Source of the DNA: Emticicia sp. C21
GTDB lineage: Bacteria; Bacteroidota; Bacteroidia; Cytophagales; Spirosomataceae
Direction: 5' to 3'
Length of the DNA stretch: 64,000 nucleotides
Assembly (NCBI RefSeq): GCF_003418935.1
Contig: NZ_QVMT01000005.1
Span: forward strand, 186,279 to 250,278
Shown: positions 54,180 through 63,003 of the stretch, piece by piece
Position numbering within the stretch: position 1 is the stretch's first letter
Layout of the letters: each line of letters begins with the position of its first letter
Notes under the pieces: model-generated
The model's input: the letters and a program-made list of their open reading frames with translations, nothing else
Database searches by the model: none
What the model was told of the DNA's origin: nothing
Translations under genes and position numbers: made by a program

Positions 54180-55865
54180 ATGATGAAAATCTTAAACTTA
54201 AGAACAATCCTTTTAGGGATTGTTCTTTTTTCGTTCAATTTCGTTTCGTTCGGGCAAAAACTGGCTTCCGGGCCACAGGTACTTACTTTCCATTCTGATG
54301 TGGATGATACCGAACAGCCTTACGGCTTATACTTGCCCAAAAACTACAATGCCAAGAAAAAGTATCCGCTTGTGGTAATGCTTCATGGCGCAGGTTCTAA
54401 TCATCGTCTGGCTTTACGTCGGGTTTTTGGTAAAAGTAATGCTGAAGGAGAGTCTGATGTAGAAGCAAGTCGCTATTTTCCTGAATGGAAAGATGTCGAT
54501 TATATTGTGATAAGTTCTTTTGCCCGTGGTACTATGGGCTATCAGGGCGTAGCAGAAAAAGATGTCATGGACATGGTAGCCGATGCTAAGAAACGCTTTT
54601 CTATAGATGAAAACCGTACTTACCTGACTGGCCTTTCAATGGGTGGTGGTGGAACCATGTGGATTGGATTAAGCTATCCTGATATGTGGGCAGCTATTGC
54701 CCCTGTTTGTCCGGCCCCTCCTGGTGGAACACTCGAATTAGTACCTAATGCAATTAATTTTCCTGTTTATTTCTTTCAGGGAGATGCTGACCCTGCAGTA
54801 AAAGTAGATTCTACTCGTAAATGGGTGCAACGTTTCAAAGATGCAGGTGTGCAGGTAGAATATACCGAGTATCCGGGTGTGAAACATGATAGCTGGGTAA
54901 ATGCCTACAAAGATGAGTTTATTTTCGATTGGTTTGCCAAGTTTAAACGTAATCCTTATCCTGACCATGTGCGTTTTGCGGCTACTCAGTATAAACACAA
55001 TAAATCTTATTGGGTAACTTTAGATGAATTTACACCGGGAACAACAGCATTGATTGATGCGAAGTTTACTACAAAAAACCGTTTGGAGATTAGCACCAAA
55101 GGTTTAAAAACTTTCACACTTAATCTGACAGACCATCCAAGTTTCAAATCAAAATCTCCTTTGGAGTTAGTGATTAATGGACAAACCATTCGCGCAGAAG
55201 CAGGTGCTACTTTGACATTGACACAAAGTGGAGATGCCTGGGCAGTAAATACATTGAATACTTTAGCTTCGGCCAAGAAACGTGGTGCAGAAGGCCCGAT
55301 GTCAGAAGCAATTGCTGACCGCCATGTATATGTCTATGGCACAGGTGGCAGTCCATCACAAGACGAATTAGCTAAAAGACGCGCAGAAGCTCAAAAAGCT
55401 ATGGAATGGTCTACCTATAGAGGTGATTTCTTAGGTAGAGTTATGGTTTTTCCGCGTTTATTGAGTGATAAGGAAGTTCGTCCAAGCGATATTGAAAGCT
55501 CAAACCTTATTCTTTTTGGTACTAAAGAAACAAACAGTTTGATTGAGAAATATAGTGATAAACTGCCTGTATCATTGAAAGCAGCGGCTGAGGGCTATGG
55601 CCTGGCTTATGTATTTCCAGTGGATAATCGTTATATATTAGTTAATTCTGGCTTACCTTGGTGGACATTATCAGACAATCCGAATGCACCTACCCGTCAG
55701 AACACACCTGCGCCAATGAATGTTCTGGGCAGATTCCAGGATTTTGTGCTTTTCAAAGGAACTATCAACAATGTGGTTTCAGGTGGAAGATTCAATAATG
55801 ACTGGACATTACCAAACACAGAAGTAGATAAAATGAAAGCCTCAGGAGTGGTGGTTTTTAAATAA
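54180..55865 (+). CDS. Secreted alpha/beta-hydrolase (esterase/PHB-depolymerase-like)
   Basis: 561 residues. Signal peptide MMKILNLRTIL to SFGQ. An alpha/beta-hydrolase with Ser153 in GLSMGGG, Asp202 or Asp204 in GDADPAV and His236 in GVKHDSW; oxyanion-hole HGAGSN. The second half (about 260-561) contains extra beta-rich regions of unknown role. Transcribed 35 bp after the dehydrogenase, probably an operon; may release sugars or acyl groups from the same polymer substrate. Terminator follows. Confidence 0.85.
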   Translation: MMKILNLRTILLGIVLFSFNFVSFGQKLASGPQVLTFHSDVDDTEQPYGLYLPKNYNAKKKYPLVVMLHGAGSNHRLALRRVFGKSNAEGESDVEASRYFPEWKDVDYIVISSFARGTMGYQGVAEKDVMDMVADAKKRFSIDENRTYLTGLSMGGGGTMWIGLSYPDMWAAIAPVCPAPPGGTLELVPNAINFPVYFFQGDADPAVKVDSTRKWVQRFKDAGVQVEYTEYPGVKHDSWVNAYKDEFIFDWFAKFKRNPYPDHVRFAATQYKHNKSYWVTLDEFTPGTTALIDAKFTTKNRLEISTKGLKTFTLNLTDHPSFKSKSPLELVINGQTIRAEAGATLTLTQSGDAWAVNTLNTLASAKKRGAEGPMSEAIADRHVYVYGTGGSPSQDELAKRRAEAQKAMEWSTYRGDFLGRVMVFPRLLSDKEVRPSDIESSNLILFGTKETNSLIEKYSDKLPVSLKAAAEGYGLAYVFPVDNRYILVNSGLPWWTLSDNPNAPTRQNTPAPMNVLGRFQDFVLFKGTINNVVSGGRFNNDWTLPNTEVDKMKASGVVVFK

Positions 55866-55887
55866 TAGACTTTTATTAAATCAATAT

Positions 55888-55937
55888 ACGTGCATTGTTC
55901 CGGATATAATTTTCCGGAACAATGCACGTTTTAGTTT
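55888..55937 (+). terminator. Strong hairpin terminator
   Basis: A 16-bp perfect stem, ACGTGCATTGTTCCGG with its complement (55888-55903, 55914-55929), followed by TTTTAGTTT. Ends the dehydrogenase-esterase operon. Unrelated to the TTGCCACAATG repeat. Confidence 0.8.
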
Positions 55938-55962
55938 AAATCATTGAAATTTTGGCATTAGA

Positions 55963-55995
55963 TTTGACTTATTTGGAGAAATTCTTGTAGCTTTG
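55963..55995 (+). promoter_or_regulatory. Bacteroidota-type promoter for the 124-aa protein
   Basis: TTTG (55963-55966), 21-bp spacer, TAGCTTTG (55988-55995). Full consensus. Only 9 bp before the annotated start, so the transcript would have an almost leaderless 5' end. Confidence 0.6.
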
Positions 55996-56004
55996 CAACC
56001 CTAA

Positions 56005-56379
56005 ATGAGAAAAAATACTTACATATCACGTTCTTTTGGACTTTTAATGTTCATCATTGTGGTTGTGACGAGTGTGATGGGTAAACAGATTTACCATGCA
56101 CATTCGAATCAAGCTCCTGTTGCTACAGAAAAAGTAAAGCCTAATAAGGCCGAAAAAGGAGAGCAGTCTAAAGAACAGACTGTTGTAAGTGAAGTGTCTC
56201 TGGAAGTAGTAGTGCCGAGTCATGCCTTCGATTTCGGCTATGATGCTATCATTTTACCTCTTCCGCAAGTAATTTATGTAATTGTTGAGACTTCTGTTAA
56301 AACTTTTACAAAACCGCTTTATAGGCTATCGTATTTCGAAAAATTGTATGAGCATCATATTGCTCCCAACGCCCCGTAA
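56005..56379 (+). CDS. Small membrane-anchored protein of unknown function
   Basis: 124 residues. One N-terminal hydrophobic helix (about 10-27) acts as a signal anchor, followed by a charged, Lys/Glu-rich linker and a C-terminal part with hydrophobic patches ending HHIAPNAP. No recognised domain. It precedes secDF by about 100 bp on the same strand and could share its transcript, though secDF relation is only positional. Start chosen at the ATG after the -7 promoter; because the promoter is very close, the actual start may be slightly downstream. Confidence 0.65.
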   Translation: MRKNTYISRSFGLLMFIIVVVTSVMGKQIYHAHSNQAPVATEKVKPNKAEKGEQSKEQTVVSEVSLEVVVPSHAFDFGYDAIILPLPQVIYVIVETSVKTFTKPLYRLSYFEKLYEHHIAPNAP

Positions 56380-56479
56380 TTGATGACCCTGAAAAGGGTA
56401 CCTCTTTCTTTTTATTCATGAGTCCTTCATGAAGTAATTTACTCAATTCAATTTTATTTTTTAAACATTATTCCCTATA

Positions 56480-59400
56480 ATGAGCAACAGAGGTGGAATT
56501 ATAGCACTTTTAGTGGCATTTCTGACACTTAGTGTTTACTTTTTATTACGTACCTGGAAAGCAAACGACATCAGAAACGATGCTGAAGCATTTGCTACTG
56601 ATAAATCAGGTAAAATAGATTATGCTAAAAAACAAAGATATCTTGACTCTTTGTGGAAACAGCCGGTATTTTTAGGTACAACAACCGAAGACCTTACCAA
56701 ACAAGAATTAGGCTTAGGTCTTGACTTGCAAGGTGGTATGAGTGTAATTCTTGAAGTATCTCCTGCCGAAATCGTTCGTTCTTTGGCCGGAAGCTCAAGA
56801 GATTCAAGAGTAGCTACTGCTCTTGCCAATGCGCAAAAAAGAGCCGTATCAAGCACAACAAACTTCGTCGATTTATTTGCTGATGAATTCAAAAAAGTAG
56901 CGCCTGATACCAAATTAGCGAATGTATTCTCTAATAGCTCTAACCGTGGCACGCTTAGCCTGGAATCATCAGATAATCAGGTTGTAAGCTATATCAAAAA
57001 AGAAGTAGATGGTGCATTTGACCGTGCGTTCAGAATCATCCAGACACGTGTCGATAAATTTGGTGTTGCTAACCCTAACTTACAAAGATTGTCAGGTACT
57101 AACCGTATCCAGGTAGAATTACCGGGTGTTGATAACCCTGACCGTGTGCGTAAATTATTGTCTGGTGCAGCGAAACTAGAATTCTGCGAAGTATATACGA
57201 TGCAGGAAATCGCTCCATCTTTCGATGGTTTGGCAAGTATCTTATTGCAAATGGATATTGATGCAAAAGGTAAAACAACAGCAACTACCGGAGCTAAAAA
57301 AGATACAACAGCTACAGCCACTGCAGCGAGTACAGATACATCTAAAAACAGCTTAAGTGCACAGTTAACAGGTGGTGGCGTCAAAGGCGATTCAACTAAA
57401 AAAGATTCAGCTTCATTGGCACAACGTCAGAACAATGCATTCAGTAACCTTTTTATTCCAACGGGTTATGGTGTAGCAGTTCGCACAAAAGACGTAGCAC
57501 GCGTAAAAGAGGTAATGGACCGTTCAGATGTTCGTGCTTTGTTCCCTGCTAATTCAAGCTATGTATTTGACATTAAACCACGTGCAAACGGCACAAACGT
57601 GAACGAGGAAATCGTGGATATGTATTTCGTGAAAGATTTAGGCAAAGCCCCTTTAGAAGGTGATGTGGTAACCAATGCTAACCAGGATTATGACGAGCGC
57701 GGAAAACCAGCCGTAGAAATGCAAATGAATGCAGAAGGTGCCAGAAAATGGAAAGCCCTTACAGGTGCAAACATTGGTCGCCCGATTGCTATCATTCTTG
57801 ATAACTATGTATATTCTGCTCCTAACGTAAACGGTGAAATCTCAGGTGGTCGTTCAAGCATCGCTGGTAACTTCACAGTTGAAGAAGCGCAAGACTTAGC
57901 AAACGTGTTGAAAGCCGGTAAATTACCTGCACCAACCAATATTATCTCTGAAGACATTGTAGGTGCTACGGTAGGTTCTGAAGCTGCTCAGGCAGGTATT
58001 ATCTCGTCATTGGTAGGTTTATTGGTAGTATTAGGCTTTGTGTTGATTTATTATAATAAAGCCGGTGTAATTGCCGATATCGCCCTTATTGTTAACTTAT
58101 TCTTATTATTAGGGGTTATGGCATCATTTGGTGCTACGCTTACACTACCAGGTATTGCAGGTATGGTATTATCGGTTGGGGTGTCTGTCGATGCTAACGT
58201 ACTAATCTACGAACGTATCAAAGAAGAATTGGCCTTGGGTAAAACGTTTAAAGATGCGGTAAGAGACGGTTTCAAAAATGCGATGTCATCAATCATTGAC
58301 TCAAACGTAACGACATTGATTACCGGGGTTGTCTTATTTGCCTTTGGTACAGGTTTGATTCTTGGTTTTGCCACTACCCTTTTGATTGGTATCTTCACCT
58401 CATTATTCTCAGCAATCTTCGTTTCTAGATTATTGTTCGAATACTATATTGGCAAAGGAAAAACCATTTCTTTCTCTACTAAATGGTCGGATAAACTTTT
58501 CAAAGATTCAAAATTCGACTTCGTTTCGAAACGTAAATTATATTACACTATTTCTAGTGCGATTATCATTGCAGGTATTATCTCTATCGCAGTTAAAGGC
58601 TTCGGTTTAGGTGTAGACTTCTTAGGGGGACGTACTTATATCGCCAAATTTGAGAAAACGGTTAATACCGAAGATATTGAAAATGCTTTGAAACCAACTT
58701 TCGAAGGTCAGGCGATTGAGGTAAAAACATTCGGTGGTTTTGATCAGGTAAAAATCACGACTCCTTACAAAATCGAGAATACCAATACAGAGGTTGAGCA
58801 GGAATTACAAGCGAATGTAAATAAAGCAATCACTAATGTAAATGGTAACTCAGGTAAAGTAGTAAGTTCATCTAAAGTTGGACCAACCATTGCGAATGAT
58901 GCTATCTGGGGTGCTGTAAAAGCAGTATTACTATCAATTATACTGGTATTTGCTTATATCTATATCCGATTCCGTAAACTCGCTTTCGCTTATGGTGCAT
59001 TGGTGGCCTTATCTCACGACGTCTTGATTATTCTTGGGGTGTTCTCAATCCTACGTGGTTTCTTGCCATTCTCTTTGGATGTTGACCAGGCTTTTGTAGG
59101 TGCGGTATTGACTATCATGGGTTATTCAATGAACGATACGGTCGTGGTATTTGACCGTGTACGTGAATATTTAGCTGAAAAACGTGGGGTAAGAGAAGAT
59201 ATTCCAACGGTTATCAACAATGCCTTGAACAGTACTTTGAGTAGAACAGCCGTAACCGGTTTCTCTACCCTATTGGTACTATTAGTATTATTGATTTTCG
59301 GTGGTGAAACTATCCGTGGTTTCGTATTTGCTATGTTTATCGGGGTAATCGTAGGTACTTACTCTTCACTGTTCGTAGCAACACCAATTGTTGTAGACGG

Positions 59401-59485
59401 TATGCAACGCGATATCAAGAAAGAAGATGAAAAACTGGCGGCTGCTCCGGTAGTAGTTGAAACCAAAAAGACTAAAAAGTCTTAA
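56480..59485 (+). CDS. secDF: Protein translocase subunit SecDF (fused)
   Basis: 1001 residues. SecD part: TM1 (about 5-25), the P1 periplasmic domain with LGLDLQGGMSVILEV (77-91), and a TM bundle starting about 500. SecF part: TM near 690, then GVDFLGGRTY (about 711-720) and a second P4-like domain and TM bundle, ending in a Lys-rich tail. SecDF uses the proton gradient to aid late stages of Sec export. Inside P1 (about 258-315) sits a low-complexity Thr/Ala/Lys/Ser-rich insertion, absent from E. coli SecD. Terminator at 59506. Confidence 0.94.
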   Translation: MSNRGGIIALLVAFLTLSVYFLLRTWKANDIRNDAEAFATDKSGKIDYAKKQRYLDSLWKQPVFLGTTTEDLTKQELGLGLDLQGGMSVILEVSPAEIVRSLAGSSRDSRVATALANAQKRAVSSTTNFVDLFADEFKKVAPDTKLANVFSNSSNRGTLSLESSDNQVVSYIKKEVDGAFDRAFRIIQTRVDKFGVANPNLQRLSGTNRIQVELPGVDNPDRVRKLLSGAAKLEFCEVYTMQEIAPSFDGLASILLQMDIDAKGKTTATTGAKKDTTATATAASTDTSKNSLSAQLTGGGVKGDSTKKDSASLAQRQNNAFSNLFIPTGYGVAVRTKDVARVKEVMDRSDVRALFPANSSYVFDIKPRANGTNVNEEIVDMYFVKDLGKAPLEGDVVTNANQDYDERGKPAVEMQMNAEGARKWKALTGANIGRPIAIILDNYVYSAPNVNGEISGGRSSIAGNFTVEEAQDLANVLKAGKLPAPTNIISEDIVGATVGSEAAQAGIISSLVGLLVVLGFVLIYYNKAGVIADIALIVNLFLLLGVMASFGATLTLPGIAGMVLSVGVSVDANVLIYERIKEELALGKTFKDAVRDGFKNAMSSIIDSNVTTLITGVVLFAFGTGLILGFATTLLIGIFTSLFSAIFVSRLLFEYYIGKGKTISFSTKWSDKLFKDSKFDFVSKRKLYYTISSAIIIAGIISIAVKGFGLGVDFLGGRTYIAKFEKTVNTEDIENALKPTFEGQAIEVKTFGGFDQVKITTPYKIENTNTEVEQELQANVNKAITNVNGNSGKVVSSSKVGPTIANDAIWGAVKAVLLSIILVFAYIYIRFRKLAFAYGALVALSHDVLIILGVFSILRGFLPFSLDVDQAFVGAVLTIMGYSMNDTVVVFDRVREYLAEKRGVREDIPTVINNALNSTLSRTAVTGFSTLLVLLVLLIFGGETIRGFVFAMFIGVIVGTYSSLFVATPIVVDGMQRDIKKEDEKLAAAPVVVETKKTKKS

Positions 59486-59505
59486 TAGTTAGCGTTTATA
59501 CAAAT

Positions 59506-59540
59506 AAAGCCCTGACTTGCAAAGGTCGGGGCTTTTGTTT
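59506..59540. terminator. Rho-independent terminator
   Basis: AAAGCCCTGAC pairs with GTCGGGGCTTT (one G:U-type imperfection) followed by TTTTGTTTT. Ends secDF; also between it and the convergent MerR gene. Confidence 0.75.
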
Positions 59541-59566
59541 TATATAGATATCTGAAATAAGGTAAA

Positions 59567-60451
59567 TCATGCCTTATGTTCAGCAATTTCTATTAATTGA
59601 CTGATATGTGTGATAATACTGGTATCTGGTCGGGTTTCAATACCTTGTCCGATTACCTGAAAGCCTGTTAGAAGAATCTTGATATTGGGAAATCTTTTTT
59701 CCAGTTTGCTGACATACTTCTGGGTTTCATCCTGAGAGGGATGTGAAGTAATGGCAGTAAATATATAGTCTGGCTTTTGAGTATCGCATACGTAAGCCAA
59801 TTCATCAAAAGGTAAGGTCTGCCCTAGATAAATGACTTTATTATTGCGACCCCTCAATACATAATTGGCAAAGAGTAAAGAGAGCTCATGCAATTCACCT
59901 TCGGGCAAAAATAAAACGAATTTTTTAGAATGAGGATTATGTCTTATTACCTGTCCATCAATCGCTACAATCAATTTCTGGCGAATCAGATTTGAAATAA
60001 AATGCTCTTGCGCTGGGCCGATAGACCCTGTCACCCATAAAATACCGATTCTATTGAGAAACGGATAAATGATATTAATCATCATATCCTCAAAGCCGAA
60101 TTTCAACGCATTGGTAGACATGATTTTCTCAAACTTTTCTTCGTCGAGGTCAATCATGGCAATGGTCAACGCATGAATCTGGTCAGGATAATTCTGTTTT
60201 TTGTCAGTAATACTAATGACCTCAGTCGACAATCGTTCAGCAGAGAGCTTGGCGATTTCAGAAATTTTATACTCGTGTTCTTTCAGCAGAGCGATATTCA
60301 GAACCAGTTTTAAGTCCTGGTCATCATAAATACGTATGTTCGTATCTGTTCTTTTAGGCGCAATAATATTATAACGTTGTTCCCAGATTCTGAGAGTATG
60401 CGCCTTAATGCCGGATAATTGCTCTAAATCTCGTATGGAGTAGTTACTCAT
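59567..60451 (-). CDS. MerR-family regulator with cobalamin-binding-type C-terminal domain
   Basis: 294 residues. MerR-type DNA-binding domain about 4-72 (SIRDLEQLSGIKAHTLRIWEQRY). Residues 95-165 form a four-helix region with a Wx9EH motif (Trp139, Glu149, His150). The Rossmann-like domain has ELHELS (186-191), close to the ExHxxG motif with His188 kept and Gly replaced by Ser. These are the cobalamin-contact positions of CarH/LitR light sensors. Thus a B12-type photoreceptor repressor is possible, but similar MerR proteins without B12 exist in Bacteroidota. Convergent with secDF; no carotenoid genes in the window. Confidence 0.85.
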   Translation of the reverse strand: MSNYSIRDLEQLSGIKAHTLRIWEQRYNIIAPKRTDTNIRIYDDQDLKLVLNIALLKEHEYKISEIAKLSAERLSTEVISITDKKQNYPDQIHALTIAMIDLDEEKFEKIMSTNALKFGFEDMMINIIYPFLNRIGILWVTGSIGPAQEHFISNLIRQKLIVAIDGQVIRHNPHSKKFVLFLPEGELHELSLLFANYVLRGRNNKVIYLGQTLPFDELAYVCDTQKPDYIFTAITSHPSQDETQKYVSKLEKRFPNIKILLTGFQVIGQGIETRPDTSIITHISQLIEIAEHKA

Positions 60452-60628
60452 TATATGTTAGGTTTTTCGCTTGAAAGGTGGTGTTTTACTAAAGGTGGAA
60501 TTTTAAATAAATTCAACACAGCTTTGGTTTATAGTATAGATATAACTTAAACCAATAGAATTTGTTTAAAAAATTAATGTCTAAGGTTTTATGTATAAAT
60601 GATGTTAAAGATAATCAAGAAAATTGAG

Positions 60629-60636
60629 TAGTTTTG
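60629..60636 (+). promoter_or_regulatory. Candidate -7 element for prfB
   Basis: TAGTTTTG fits TAnnTTTG, 60 bp upstream of the prfB start; no clear TTG-type -33. The transcript would start near 60643. Confidence 0.4.
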
Positions 60637-60695
60637 CACCCTGATTTATAGGAATGATAAATCAGTTTATTGAAAATAATTTTAAAACGCATAAT

Positions 60696-61770
60696 ATGAC
60701 TACCGAACAATTGAAGGAGTTAAAAGCCAGAGTAGCGGCTTTAAGGGGGTATCTTTGACTACGATAGTAAGAAAGAACAGTTAGATGACCTCGAAAACCA
60801 AACTGCTCAACCGGAGTTCTGGACAAATGCTGAAAAGGCTGAAAGCGTAATGAAACAAGTACGTGCCCTGAAAGGTTGGACAGTAGGCTACGAAAAGGCA
60901 GAAAGTGCTATCGGCGACCTTGAAACCCTATTTGAGTTTTACACGTTAGGCGAGGCTACCGAAGAAGAAGTAGACGAAGAAGGAAAGAAATTTGATGAAA
61001 TACTGGCAGAACTGGAATTGAAAAAAATGCTTTCGAATGAGGAAGATCAGTTTAGTGCAGTATTGGAGATAAACGCAGGTGCAGGAGGAACAGAAAGCCA
61101 GGACTGGACAAGTATGTTGATGCGTATGTATATGATGTGGGCCAATAAAAAAGGCTACAAGGTATCAGAACTGGATTATCAGGATGGTGATACAGCCGGA
61201 GTGAAATCCGTATCATTGCAGATTGAAGGCCCAATGGCCTATGGTTTCCTGAAATCAGAAAATGGGGTGCATCGTTTGGTAAGGGTTTCACCGTTCGATT
61301 CTAATGCCCGTCGCCACACTTCGTTTGCCTCAGTATACGCTTATCCATTAGTAGATGATACTATTGAGATTGAGATAAAAGATGCTGATATTGAAATCCA
61401 GACATCTCGCTCAGGTGGTGCAGGTGGACAGAACGTAAATAAGGTAGAAACAAAAGTACAGCTGACTCACAAACCCACTGGTATTATGATTACCTGCCAG
61501 ATAGAACGTAGCCAGCACGCTAACCGTGAACATGCGATGCAGATGTTAAAATCGAAATTGTATCAATTAGAGGTTGAAAAACGTAATGCGGCTAAAGCAG
61601 AAACGGAAGCTGGCAAGATGAAAATTGAGTGGGGTTCGCAGATTCGTAGTTATGTATTAGACGACCGTCGCGTAAAAGACCATCGTACCAATATTCAGAC
61701 ATCTAATACCGAAGCAGTTTTAAATGGTGATATTGATGAATTTATCAAAGGCTATTTAATGGCTAGTTAA
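60696..61770 (+). CDS. prfB: Peptide chain release factor 2 with programmed +1 frameshift
   Basis: 357 residues after frameshifting. The first 20 codons (60696-60755, [20 protein letters not shown]) end at an in-frame TGA (60756-60758). Reading resumes in the +1 frame at GAC 60757 ([15 protein letters not shown]). RF2 recognises UAA and UGA: the SPF tripeptide is in [14 protein letters not shown] and the peptidyl-hydrolysis loop in [16 protein letters not shown]. Length is normal for RF2 once the frames are joined. The frameshift is autoregulatory: low RF2 lets the ribosome slip past UGA. Not a pseudogene. Confidence 0.97.
60744..60759 (+). promoter_or_regulatory. prfB programmed frameshift site
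   Basis: Internal Shine-Dalgarno AGGGGG (60744-60749), 3-nt spacer TAT, slippery CTT (60753-60755), in-frame TGA (60756-60758) then C. This is the classical RF2 arrangement. Confidence 0.95.
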
Positions 61771-61787
61771 TCGGCTCTGCTTATAAA

Positions 61788-61838
61788 CAAAAATGCCCTG
61801 TAGAAATTCAAGGTTTTGAACCCTACAGGGCATTTTTT
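61788..61838. terminator. Bidirectional rho-independent terminator
   Basis: AAATGCCCTGTAG (61791-61803) pairs with its complement (61823-61835); A tract on one side, T tract on the other. Separates prfB and the convergent lgt copy. Confidence 0.88.
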
Positions 61839-62734
61839 ATTTTAAAAGATTTCTCTTTTTCCAGATCAAACTTATACTTGGAATAATACTCTGCATCTTT
61901 CTTCCCTTTTGTAAAAGCATAGTAAAGAATACCAACACCTAGTAATACAGCCGGAATACTTAGTATCTGGCCCATATTTAAAGTCATACTGTCTTCAAAT
62001 GTTTCCTGATTTTCTTTTAAAAACTCGTAGAAAAAACGCAAGGTAAATACCCAGATAAGCGATATGCCCAGTAATAATCCATGTGGCGTTTTTTCTTTTG
62101 TGCGATTCCACAAATAGAATAATAGCCCCCAAAGTATAAGGCAGGAAAGTGCTTCGTATAATTGCGCAGGGTGTCTGGTAAATGTTTCCGGGGTCATTGT
62201 CAAAGAACCATCAGGATTCATGCTGAATACATTGAAACGAAAAGCCCAGGGTACATTACTTTGTTTTCCTAAAATCTCGTGGTTCATCAGGTTTCCTAAG
62301 CGAATAAATGCTCCACCTAAAGCAGCAGTTATCACAATTCTGTCAGTAACCCATAAAAAAGGCTGGTCTTTATGTTTTCTGCTATAGATAAACAAGGCTA
62401 TCAGGGTACCAATAAGAAATCCGTGACTGGCAAGGCCACTATAAGGTGGCATAATCATATCTATCAGGAATTTGCCGGGATTTTGCTTGAAACTGTCAAA
62501 TTCATAGAAAAAATAATGACCAAAACGAGCACCGATAACCGTAGCAATTATCATAGTAAATAAAAGGATATCAAGGTCTTTGGCAGGTTTATGTTCTTTC
62601 TTGAAGACATGAGACATAATCTGGAAACCAATCAGGAAGCCAGAAGCAAAGAGTATTCCGTACCAACGCAGTTCAAATCCGCCAAGTTTCGCAATGATTG
62701 GATTGACATTCCAGGGGATTTCTAAAAATATCAT
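61823..62734 (-). CDS. lgt: Prolipoprotein diacylglyceryl transferase, copy 1
   Basis: 303 residues, about seven membrane helices. Lgt moves diacylglycerol from phosphatidylglycerol to the lipobox Cys of prolipoproteins. Family features include GLASHG (His104), GAFIRLGNLMNHEILG with Arg145, Asn148 and Glu153, and RHPAQLYEA. All key residues match copy 2, so both may be active. It is the downstream member of a tandem duplication: about 33 differences over the first 286 residues, roughly 88% identity by eye. The C-terminal tail is different (ending KIKNAL). Its own upstream segment is also duplicated. Confidence 0.94.
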   Translation of the reverse strand: MIFLEIPWNVNPIIAKLGGFELRWYGILFASGFLIGFQIMSHVFKKEHKPAKDLDILLFTMIIATVIGARFGHYFFYEFDSFKQNPGKFLIDMIMPPYSGLASHGFLIGTLIALFIYSRKHKDQPFLWVTDRIVITAALGGAFIRLGNLMNHEILGKQSNVPWAFRFNVFSMNPDGSLTMTPETFTRHPAQLYEALSCLILWGLLFYLWNRTKEKTPHGLLLGISLIWVFTLRFFYEFLKENQETFEDSMTLNMGQILSIPAVLLGVGILYYAFTKGKKDAEYYSKYKFDLEKEKSFKIKNAL

Positions 62735-62757
62735 ATTCTAGTGGTTTGATTTTTTCG

Positions 62758-62765
62758 CAAAACTA
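62758..62765 (-). promoter_or_regulatory. Candidate -7 element for lgt copy 1
   Basis: Minus-strand TAGTTTTG fits TAnnTTTG, 24 bp upstream of copy 1. It lies in a region (about 62741-62790) similar to that before copy 2, so the promoter was part of the duplication. Confidence 0.4.
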
Positions 62766-62933
62766 TAAGTTTTATCTGATACTTGGATAAAAGGAGATTT
62801 TACTTTAATGTAAACCGGGGATTATTTTATAATGAAAACAATACAGTATTAATGCTCTAAAAGCGTGAGCCATGGAATTAAATGTTAAGAAGAGAGGGAA
62901 AGATTGAGATCGAAGCTAGTCAGGATTGATAAA

Positions 62934-63001
62934 AATAAGGGTGTCTGAGTTTTTCTTCGCCAATAGTATTTTGCAGTTATTGACTTTTAGACACCCTTAT
63001 T
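62934..63001. terminator. Long-loop terminator between the lgt copies
   Basis: A 13-bp perfect stem, AATAAGGGTGTCT with its complement (62989-63001), with a 42-nt loop. A/T tracts flank both sides. It ends lgt copy 2 on the minus strand and separates the two duplicates. Confidence 0.75.
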
Positions 63002-63003
63002 TT

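Noticed and set aside
55888-55929. Hairpin as a third copy of the palindromic repeat
   Set aside because: It shares no arm sequence with TTGCCACAATGTACAC and has a terminator-type T tail.
60850-61770. prfB beginning at ATG 60850 as a shorter release factor
   Set aside because: The upstream 20 codons, frameshift site and continuous homologous reading from 60757 show the gene starts at 60696.
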